Shown here in pieces: positions 9,001-15,830 of a DNA stretch of 51,243 bases. Positions within the stretch are counted from its first letter, which is position 1. Each line of letters starts with the position of its first letter. The stretch covers positions 1 through 51,243 of IMG/VR virus record IMGVR_UViG_3300027917_000060; one strand, written 5' to 3'. The stretch comes from a virus. The notes beneath the pieces were generated by a model. The model had not been told where the DNA came from, searched no databases, and saw only the letters and a program-made list of their open reading frames with translations. The position numbers and the translations under genes were made by a program.

Positions 9001-12000
9001 AGCCGTCGTACGCATTGGCTTGCCGGATTGCAGCTCTGAACCAGGAATAGGCACGAACCCAGTGATGCGCCCACGCTGGGCCGCACGCTCTGCACCGCGC
9101 GTCTCTGCTTGCTGCTGCAACTGGTCGTACATCTCAACGATATGCCGTGAGAGTTCTCGCCCGCGCGCCTTGATGTTCTCTACCTTGCTGCCACGCACGT
9201 ACATCTCGTCGATCGCCATGGCGAGCTTTTCGAGATCTTTCGCCGCGACCGCAGCCGCACGCTGCTGAGACGTAGGCCGCTCGACCAACGGGCGCTGTGT
9301 CGTCCTGAGCCCACGCCCCGCGTTACGCAGCATGAGGCGGTAGAGGTTCGTAGCTTGGCGTGCGTTGTCTACGTCTGCGGGAGGCGTTGGCAAGAGTTCG
9401 TCAGCCACGAACGTGCGCGTCTCGAACGGTTCGCCCACGACTGGTTCGCCACCTCGTATGACTGACGTAGCGCCTGGCGTCACAGGCATCTCACGCTGTG
9501 TCGTGACCTCGGGGACCGTGCGTGTCATGTTCGCCAAGTCCATAATCTTGGCGTGCATGAGCTGTAGGATCTTGCGATCGCCCCGTTGGCGCGCATCACG
9601 CAGCGCGGCGTCGAACTCCTCAGGACCCGCGTAATCCGGGTTGGAGTAAACGCGCGCCTCACGCTCACGCTCTGCACGGACTTGAGGTGCTTCAGGTTCG
9701 CCACGCGCAGCAGGCGGACGTGGAGGTCGCGGCGCTTCCCGCTCCGCCCGCGCAACGTCCATCGCCTCAGTTGAGATCGTTGGGCGAGTGCGAGGCGGTT
9801 GTCCTTCAAGTCCTCCAGCTTGTGCCTCGGTCAGCGTCGTAGGCCCACGACCACGCGTGCCCGTTGTCGTATAGAACGGGCCAGCGGGGCCGCCAGGTTC
9901 GCGCCCACGTGGGGCGGGGAGTTTCAGGCCGCCACGGTAGCGTTCGGGGACCACGCGTGACCGAGGCTGGTAGTCCATGGGTTGTCGCCCACCACGCTCA
10001 TACTCTATGCCTGGAGGTGCAGGACGCTCCGGCGCCTCACGCGGCACGCGGAACTCTTCCATAGCCTGCCGCCCTTCCTCGGCGTCTCTAGCACGCTTCA
10101 CCCGCTCGATGATGCGCGCTGTCACCTCCAAATCCTCAGCTGTCGCAGTGCCTGCACGCTCCTTACTCGTAAGCCCCTGCGCCGCCCTATACATCTCCTG
10201 AATAGCGATCGTCTCGATGTCCTGCCTGTCGCGCTGATCCAACTCCTGGAACGTGCGCTCCTCCGTGATCTCCGGCATCTTGCGGTCAGGCGTCTCCATC
10301 GCTTTAAGACGTTCGCGCACACCTACAGGGATCAGCGTCTCCGTTGGGCGCACTGCCTGATCCGCCACGTTCATCCAGAACTCAGCTTCGCTGCGAGGTG
10401 AACGCTCCTCTCCACGTCGCTCCCCGCCAGTACGCCTCTCCCCTCCCTCGAGCGGTGCTCCCTCAGCTTGCCGCCGATCCTCAACGGGAGGCGCCTCCAC
10501 AGCAGGCTCTTCCGCCTCAGGTTGAAACCTCCGCTTGATCAACTCCTTAACGTCATTGACAAAGCCTTCGTACGCTTCGAGCGTGTCGGGGCGTGTGCTC
10601 TTCGACTTACGAAGATTAGCCAGGCGCGACTCCAACGCCTCCAACTTCGTCTCGATGTCTGCCTGCGACGCTGACTCTGCGTTCTTCGTGAACCACCTAC
10701 CCACCGAGGTGCCCTTGAACCGCTTCAGATCCCACGAAGCTTCCGCAGGGGTGAGCGTCGGCCCTGATGCTTGCTTGATCGTCTCGGATGCTTGCTTGCT
10801 CAGATCCGCATACCGCAGCCAGTTGATTGCTTGGAGTGCGAAGCGCGTGTTGTCGTCCGCGACGTCGCCTTCGCGTGCAAGACGCACGAGCTGATCGACG
10901 ACTTCAGGACGCCACTCGTTCGGGTTTCCAATCTTGCCCCTACGAATATTCTGGAGCACGGCGTCGAGCTGGCCTTCGACGAGTAAGGCATACGACCGCG
11001 CCTGCTCGCCCATGAGTCGATGCTCAAGCGACGCGCCTTCCGCTTCGCCACGCGCAATGATCGACTGGCGCATTGCCGGGTCGTCAAGAATCCCCCGCTT
11101 CAGCTGACCCGTTTCCTCAATGTACGTCTTGATCGCCTGTGCATCAATTACGTTGCGCGGGATCGGGATGCCTTGGTCGCTCATCACGAACTGCTTGGCA
11201 AGGTCGCCTTGCGTACGCGGAGGAATCGGCATCTGTGTGACTTCGGCAGGCGCTTCCTCTGCGGGACGTGCCCCGGTTGGTGCGGGCGCAACTTTCGGGC
11301 GCCCTCGTCCTCGTGCCACACGCCCTATCCCACGTCCTACTGCCCCAAATGCAGGCGGGAACGCCGCGAGCATGGCAAAGCCTTCAGGGTCGAACATGTC
11401 GAAGGCGCCCATGACTGTGAGGTAGAGCGGAAAGCGTTGCCCGGCGTTCTCTGCTGCTGCTTTCTCCTTCCACACTGGGCTGTGCGGATCGCCGCCCGAA
11501 ATGAGGATAGCCGCATCAGGCAGGCGTAAGCCTAGCGTTCCCAAGCGCTTAACCGCCTCACTTGCCCCCTCCATCCGCGCCGTCTCTGCCACATTCAACG
11601 CGTGGAACCCTACTCCTGCCTCGATCCCATGCTTCCACTGCGGCCACATGCGCTCGATAAGAGCCACGGCCTGCTTGGAGATGAAGCGCTGTGCCGCACC
11701 AGCTACCCCTCCCTCCGCCTCCATCCCCGCCTTCGACTTCGCAAGCTGTGACTCACTGAATTTCTTGAGCGCCTTGACTCCGCGTTGGAGTGTGGGCACG
11801 TGCTTGACCGCAGCCTTGCCTAGGGCACGCGTGCCCAGCCCGATCGCCTTGCCCACGCCCGAGTACAACCCACCTGCCGAAGCCGTCTCGACCCCAGCGC
11901 CCAACGCGACCTGCCCAGTCGTTGCGCGCGGCACCAACTTCTGCTCAGCCAGGCGTAGAAACGGGCTGAATGCCGCGAGGTTGGGTCCTGTCGTGCCCAT

Positions 12001-12732
12001 TGCTGCGGACTGTGCCCACGCCTCTTGGAGCGACCTGGGGGGCGGCAGCGGCTCCTCAGGGGCACCTAGCACCAGGTTCTGAGCACTCTCCGCGAACCCT
12101 ACCCATGGCTGCGCCGCGTAGTACCCGTACAACCCCGCCTTTTCGCCCACACCAAGCGGCTCCTCAGACGGCATGATTTGGGCGCCGCTCATGACCCCAC
12201 GCATGCCACGTTGTTGTTGCGGTGTCACCCCGCCTGGCTGTTGTTGGAGCGCTTTCGCAGTCCCCAACCCCAGCTGCGTCACGTCCTCTTGGTACGCTTG
12301 CTGTGCTCTACGCCTAGGCGCCTTGCCACGCTCCCCCGCCACGCGCGGCACCTGCGTCCCTGCCACGAGCGGACGTCCAGCCTCCCTCGCCTCCAACTGC
12401 CTGCGCATCCTGCTCGCCACGCTTGGAGACCGCAAATAATCGTTCATCCACCTGCGTGCCGCCTGCGCCGCCCCGCTCTCCCGATCCGCCTTGATGTCCG
12501 CCCAGCCTTCGCGCAGCACTCCTTCCCACAGGTCAGGCTTGAGATCTTTACCTGTCTCCCGCGCGTACTGCATGCGAAGGTTGTACTGATGAATCCGCTC
12601 GCGCTTGGCTTGTAAGTTCTTGCGTGCTACCGACGAGCCTGACTGCGCCTCGGCCTGCTTGTAATAATCGCCAAGCACCGCACCCCAAGTACGTTGCTCA
12701 TCGTAGGTCAGCAGATCTGACAGGTTAGCCAT
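6025..12732 (-). CDS. Giant internal virion/ejection protein (2235 aa)
   Basis: The largest gene in the window. The N-terminal part (about 1-130) is Arg/Gln-rich and helical; residues about 180-480 contain Gly/Ala-rich, mildly hydrophobic stretches; about 740-1080 is a low-complexity Pro/Glu/Arg-rich linker with many EAPRPPRPP-type runs; the C-terminal half is helical and charged. No catalytic motif could be recognised. It lies between two smaller core-protein candidates and the LPD38 protein, so a structural protein stored in the head and ejected during entry is the best inference. It could equally be a polyvalent protein carrying a domain too diverged to see by eye. Confidence 0.75.
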   Translation of the reverse strand: MANLSDLLTYDEQRTWGAVLGDYYKQAEAQSGSSVARKNLQAKRERIHQYNLRMQYARETGKDLKPDLWEGVLREGWADIKADRESGAAQAARRWMNDYLRSPSVASRMRRQLEAREAGRPLVAGTQVPRVAGERGKAPRRRAQQAYQEDVTQLGLGTAKALQQQPGGVTPQQQRGMRGVMSGAQIMPSEEPLGVGEKAGLYGYYAAQPWVGFAESAQNLVLGAPEEPLPPPRSLQEAWAQSAAMGTTGPNLAAFSPFLRLAEQKLVPRATTGQVALGAGVETASAGGLYSGVGKAIGLGTRALGKAAVKHVPTLQRGVKALKKFSESQLAKSKAGMEAEGGVAGAAQRFISKQAVALIERMWPQWKHGIEAGVGFHALNVAETARMEGASEAVKRLGTLGLRLPDAAILISGGDPHSPVWKEKAAAENAGQRFPLYLTVMGAFDMFDPEGFAMLAAFPPAFGAVGRGIGRVARGRGRPKVAPAPTGARPAEEAPAEVTQMPIPPRTQGDLAKQFVMSDQGIPIPRNVIDAQAIKTYIEETGQLKRGILDDPAMRQSIIARGEAEGASLEHRLMGEQARSYALLVEGQLDAVLQNIRRGKIGNPNEWRPEVVDQLVRLAREGDVADDNTRFALQAINWLRYADLSKQASETIKQASGPTLTPAEASWDLKRFKGTSVGRWFTKNAESASQADIETKLEALESRLANLRKSKSTRPDTLEAYEGFVNDVKELIKRRFQPEAEEPAVEAPPVEDRRQAEGAPLEGGERRTGGERRGEERSPRSEAEFWMNVADQAVRPTETLIPVGVRERLKAMETPDRKMPEITEERTFQELDQRDRQDIETIAIQEMYRAAQGLTSKERAGTATAEDLEVTARIIERVKRARDAEEGRQAMEEFRVPREAPERPAPPGIEYERGGRQPMDYQPRSRVVPERYRGGLKLPAPRGREPGGPAGPFYTTTGTRGRGPTTLTEAQAGGLEGQPPRTRPTISTEAMDVARAEREAPRPPRPPAARGEPEAPQVRAEREREARVYSNPDYAGPEEFDAALRDARQRGDRKILQLMHAKIMDLANMTRTVPEVTTQREMPVTPGATSVIRGGEPVVGEPFETRTFVADELLPTPPADVDNARQATNLYRLMLRNAGRGLRTTQRPLVERPTSQQRAAAVAAKDLEKLAMAIDEMYVRGSKVENIKARGRELSRHIVEMYDQLQQQAETRGAERAAQRGRITGFVPIPGSELQSGKPMRTTAGEQRLHTEALNEYVDELYRRRSTIEDQLMHMEWDPKEGATTEVDIYIDRKLKPRVERLLPALPGGKLILRDGTKRAIPKPPKGQHYDTRDLYSFENQEFTIGNEKIPLHMVTGVEQSRSNLTFQGREIEPAELLYVLQKVRGEARRLREEGAKRQRPTMSKEDWVDVAKEVLHKLPDEALGALSGYMQPKTPASGTVWADFPSPVWGNSADYRSTEAGPNYNLQRAIFEVLRARARGEAGDQINKGTLPRGERGREGPASLEYREMDYGKGEKRMRGKMSGKLVADPYLNVEKSGKDTGFRGVHGKLRTFIKDFLNLNWKIPTHPSEPYLEATTKGFKLIGDYADMLAKLSNKDFDLARTDGEAMVHALDEVMRIDRTPGSAEDVATALSMPLEYVTEIKKALTKQGKKWTRDQISPLAKTAQHMLDIADRVARTREGTPWDDIAPDPEMRVETTKREREVGAFNPPRIEGMEDVRPEERATARETMVEEGEVGAIYELPGREISLNHARRILESALTAAESNPRAFRRNEAGEITDLTEEGQPGSLARLAQLIRDSKKDWNAKGELSWDAESGREAHIYATALKRYLERNFPDVPTEGLKKAYAEKGTPRADQLFERAMSPEHYAVSKAAVEQRGAAPVRGETTVRPRRYQTNYIARRMRDAMLKMQEKLSGKISDKQRAQLQLDIKRVGEATASILEYSSELGRYEDFVDAQNRAYLKYRRNLHKQLMSAGAIDVSTGEVTTSKLKRTPADMLRQEAMRMRKYNRLSDAFGKYIDGLMQAEEVLGRDELVRIGLGEGRERGANMLALLDHIRKPTKQTQKVVDALPIDQKDVEAVEIKQPGDTPELEIEAPAKGWAVEPTKVEWSPVFDAQGKNVSATHVLVRAKGGADTVVPADSFFANVKRSMQIGKPLDIEFLRVSPEALTKYARQDKTKARIEWDPQIGKLTDWRAVGRKYAKLLAYARAARGREMRQMEREIGVELARPERETE

Positions 12733-12735
12733 GGA

Positions 12736-14043
12736 TTACCCCGGACTGTTGAAGTACCGATCGACTAGATCTTCCTCTTCTTCCACTGGCGGTGCGTTAC
12801 GCTCGGGTGTGGGCGTCGTAGCGGGTGCGCGCGTCGGCGTGTACACCTCACCCCGCACCCCTCCAACATCTCCTATCGGAATCCCCGCAGCCTGGATCGC
12901 GGTCAGCGTGTTGCGCATAACGTCCCAAGCTTCCATCTCCATGTCTTCGAGTGCGGAGATCTTGCCCTCCCACAGCTGCATGTCCGCCAGCTCTTCGTCA
13001 CTCAATGCGGTCTGCGCGCGGCGCTGCGTCTGCTGCGCCCGTTGGAAATCCTGTTTGAGCATGTCCAGCGCGAACTTCTCCTGGTCCGTAAGCTTGCCTG
13101 CTGCTTGCTTCTTCATCAGGCGCGTGCGCGCTCCTGCCAGCTGCTTCTTCAGACTATCCATCTCGTCCATGCGCTGCTTTCTCGCACTGATAATCTCATT
13201 GATCAACGCGAGTTGTTCTTGCGCCTCCGCGTCGTTCGCAAACTCCGAATCCGCCGCAATGCTCGCTGGCATGCCTGTTTTCCAGCCTGTGTTAAGCTTA
13301 GCCCCAAGCGTCTTATTGCGGCGTTGGACTTTGTCGAACCGGCCTTTCGCCTCCGCATAAAACTGAGTGCCGCGACGTAGATCTTCAGGCGTTTCTGGAA
13401 TCCTACCAAGCTCTTGGACATAGTCATCCCACGCGTTGATCGACCCCAATCTATCCGCCAGCTTCGTCATCTCTTTGTTGAACGTCCACTCTTGGCGATC
13501 GCGCGCCGTTTGCTGCTGGTACTGACGGCGGTACTGCTTATCCTCGTTGCGCACTGCCTGCTGTTGACGCATCAGCTCGTTACGCTGGCGCAACTGCTGC
13601 TGCTGGAAGAAGTTCTGGAACATGGCTTGCGGGTTCGTCACGCCCGTCATGCCCAGCGCAACATTCCATGCAAACTGCTGCGGCGTGATCCCACGCTCTT
13701 GCATGAAGTTGGCGATGAGTCCACTCTTCGGCTGTGAGTACGGCCCAGGCGCAGGTTGCCCCGGCGCAAGCGGGCTCACAGGCGGCATCACAGCTGGCCC
13801 GTACGCCGCTTGCGGGTTGTTCATCTGCGGCGGTCCCATGGGCGCGGGCTGCTGTGGAGGCATCGGCGCCTGCGGGTACATGTCCCCAAACATTGGCGTG
13901 CTCATACCCATCGGCGCAGGCGGACCGTACGGAGTCTCATACGGCGTCATGCCGTACGGATCTTCGAAGACGTAATCCTCGCGCGGCTGGCTCAGCGCAA
14001 TGCTCGTCGGCACTCGCGCGGTCTCGAAGCCCTTACTGCCCAT
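12736..14043 (-). CDS. Internal virion/ejection protein candidate (435 aa)
   Basis: Starts at ATG 14043 (GGGAGGT upstream, TAATG overlap with the preceding gene); the frame stays open upstream but that part is antisense-like noise. Residues about 20-130 are Pro/Met/Gly/Gln-rich and probably disordered. The rest (about 150-400) is a Gln/Arg-rich coiled-coil-like region with long runs such as QQQQLRQRNELMRQQQ. The C-terminus ends in an acidic EEEEDLVDRYFNS motif. Composition and neighbours fit a T7 gp15-like core protein; sequence identity to a named family is not visible. Confidence 0.7.
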   Translation of the reverse strand: MGSKGFETARVPTSIALSQPREDYVFEDPYGMTPYETPYGPPAPMGMSTPMFGDMYPQAPMPPQQPAPMGPPQMNNPQAAYGPAVMPPVSPLAPGQPAPGPYSQPKSGLIANFMQERGITPQQFAWNVALGMTGVTNPQAMFQNFFQQQQLRQRNELMRQQQAVRNEDKQYRRQYQQQTARDRQEWTFNKEMTKLADRLGSINAWDDYVQELGRIPETPEDLRRGTQFYAEAKGRFDKVQRRNKTLGAKLNTGWKTGMPASIAADSEFANDAEAQEQLALINEIISARKQRMDEMDSLKKQLAGARTRLMKKQAAGKLTDQEKFALDMLKQDFQRAQQTQRRAQTALSDEELADMQLWEGKISALEDMEMEAWDVMRNTLTAIQAAGIPIGDVGGVRGEVYTPTRAPATTPTPERNAPPVEEEEDLVDRYFNSPG

Positions 14044-14978
14044 TAGTACCTCCCGGTCGGTGCCAACGGTCCCTGCCCCGGTTGCTGCCATCCGCCCCAA
14101 AGCTGGTTCACAAAGTCGCCGCCTTGCGGTATGTTGCCCCACTCCGGAGAGGGAGCCATCGGTGCCTGAGGCGCAGCGTTCCACCACTGGTTCGTCTGCG
14201 TTGGGATCTGCGAAGGCGCCATGCCTTGCCCACCTCCACCACCACCTGCGCCGGGGAACGACCCGAACGTCGCAAGGCCGCTTTGAATCGCGTTGCCCGC
14301 AATACCAGCCCAAGGCATTGGTGCCTGCTGTCGCGCTAGCATGTTCGCTTGCCCACCTGCAGCCTGTCCTGCCTGCCCCATCAGCTGGTTGTACGCGTTC
14401 TGAATAAACGCCATGTCTGCACGCCGCTGCTGCTCCCTCCACAACGCGTACTTCTGCTGCGTCTCCACATCACGCATCGTACGCCCCGCCTGATTCGCCA
14501 GCGCGTACGAACTCGCCAGCCCACCACGCATGCCTGACTTGCCAAGCTTGCCTGACGCCGCTGCCAGATCCTGCTGCTGTTTGAGCGCACTCAACTGCAT
14601 CGGCAAGTTCATCAGTTTCGGGTCGATGTACCCTGGCTGTTGTGCAAGGTTCGCGAGGTTCTGCCCCCACGCACCTGTCGCCTGTCCGCCCATCCCCATC
14701 GCCGCCATGAGGTTGGGGTCCATGCCTTGCATCCATGGCTGCATCTGCTCAGGCTGGTACAGCGAGGCGGCCTGTTGGTAGTACTTGTTCTGCGACTTCT
14801 GTTGACGCCGTGCACCGATGCCTTGCAACGCGCCGCCTAGAATCCCTAGCCCAGCAATCGCGCCCAAGAACGCATGCTCTACGCTACCTGCGGGAAGTAG
14901 GGCGACAAGTAGTGCGTCAAGCGGCAGCAACCCATACAGTAGATCCGTTAAGCGCATGCCTCGTAATTTTTTGAACAT
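14043..14978 (-). CDS. Small internal virion protein with N-terminal membrane segments (311 aa)
   Basis: N-terminal hydrophobic region (about residues 9-55, Leu/Ala/Gly-rich) followed by a Gln/Ala/Met-rich helical middle and a Gly/Pro/Gln/Trp-rich C-terminal tail. This is the pattern of T7 gp14-like ejection proteins, which insert into the outer membrane during DNA delivery. Excellent ribosome site (TAGGAGG) before ATG 14978. First of the four-gene ejection block 311-435-2235-1355 residues. The functional call is by layout and context, not by recognised homology. Confidence 0.7.
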   Translation of the reverse strand: MFKKLRGMRLTDLLYGLLPLDALLVALLPAGSVEHAFLGAIAGLGILGGALQGIGARRQQKSQNKYYQQAASLYQPEQMQPWMQGMDPNLMAAMGMGGQATGAWGQNLANLAQQPGYIDPKLMNLPMQLSALKQQQDLAAASGKLGKSGMRGGLASSYALANQAGRTMRDVETQQKYALWREQQRRADMAFIQNAYNQLMGQAGQAAGGQANMLARQQAPMPWAGIAGNAIQSGLATFGSFPGAGGGGGGQGMAPSQIPTQTNQWWNAAPQAPMAPSPEWGNIPQGGDFVNQLWGGWQQPGQGPLAPTGRY

Positions 14979-14987
14979 CGCTGCCTC

Positions 14988-15158
14988 CTACTGGTCGAAC
15001 ACGGCATTCACCCAGTTCGTGAACTCCGTAATTAACTCGTTCTTGTCAGCTGCGATCCGATCGGTGCGGAACTCCGTGACGTACTGCGGGTTCTCCAGCG
15101 CAGTAGCAACTGAGTTCCTTGAAGCGTTTCATTGGTCGAGCAACTTCTTGAGCATCAT
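14988..15158 (-). pseudogene. Small ORF interrupted by an in-frame TGA at codon 10
   Basis: A strong ribosome site (TAGGAGAG) precedes ATG 15158, and nine codons (MMLKKLLDQ) are followed by TGA (15129-15131). The same frame then stays open for 46 protein-like codons (NASRNSVATALENPQYV..., ending NWVNAVFDQ) to TAG at 14988. No ATG, GTG or TTG follows the TGA, so the downstream part cannot start on its own. TGA is used as a normal stop elsewhere in this operon, so this is either a nonsense mutation (TGG to TGA), a sequencing error, or programmed readthrough. With Trp at codon 10 it would be a 56-residue protein of unknown function between fibre and ejection genes. Confidence 0.55.
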
Positions 15159-15164
15159 TCTCTC

Positions 15165-15830
15165 CTATGAAACAACCATTACGCGGCGTGCTGCTGCTGC
15201 TGCTGCCGGATGAATTGCGATCGTGACCGCATCCCAATTACTGGAATTGCTGAGCGTGAATGTGCCAGGGTCCTCGGAAGATCCGGTGTACGCACGACTC
15301 GACATACCGCCAGTACCACCGGCGCTGCCCACGCCCGTGTCATAGGTCTCCTGCAGGTTGTTCGTGCCGTCGTAACCCGATGGGCCGTTGTCGCACGTAC
15401 GGCGACCGTCTGAGTTCGTCTCCATCACGACCCAGCGGTAGTCCTTCGAGCCGCCGGTCGGGGTGACGCTTGGCGGGTCTGGGTATTTGTTATATCCACC
15501 ACTCGCACCAGCGACCTCGGGAGCCTGCGTCGCAGGATCTTCCGCGCCGGTCAGCGCGCAAGTGAACCAACCGGCTGACCCGGCTGCGTTGTACGTCGAA
15601 GTTGGGTCCGTCTCGCTACTACTCGTCGCCTTCTTGTAGAAGACGGCCAAGCCACCTTGAGCTTGCAGCAAGGTCCACCCTGAAGGCGTAGACCAAGTCG
15701 CGGAGTGATACGAGTATCCATAGCACGCAAGCAGGACGTCGTCAGCAGCGTGCGTGGGTAGCACCGCTGTAATGCCGCTTGCCGCAGGACTGCCAATTCC
15801 TGAATTCGTCGCAATAGTAGGCGCAGCCAT
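15165..15830 (-). CDS. Fibre-associated/structural protein (221 aa)
   Basis: Ser/Thr/Gly-rich, all-beta-looking protein (ATWSTPSGWTLLQAQGG, FTLSNSSNWDAVTIAIHPAAAA) resembling small domains found in phage tail fibres, attachment proteins and environmental virion proteins. It directly follows the repeat-rich fibre gene with a TAATG overlap, so it may be a co-assembled head-binding or receptor-binding subunit. No enzymatic motif. The C-terminal poly-Ala stretch comes from a GCA/CAG-rich tract at about 15185-15205. Confidence 0.6.
   Translation of the reverse strand: MAAPTIATNSGIGSPAASGITAVLPTHAADDVLLACYGYSYHSATWSTPSGWTLLQAQGGLAVFYKKATSSSETDPTSTYNAAGSAGWFTCALTGAEDPATQAPEVAGASGGYNKYPDPPSVTPTGGSKDYRWVVMETNSDGRRTCDNGPSGYDGTNNLQETYDTGVGSAGGTGGMSSRAYTGSSEDPGTFTLSNSSNWDAVTIAIHPAAAAAARRVMVVS

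Noticed and set aside
14988-15158. TGA read as an amino acid throughout the phage
   Set aside because: Several genes end in TGA with ATGA or TGATG overlaps (for example at 1227, 18520, 20306 and 29583), so TGA works as a stop; the interrupted ORF is a local exception.
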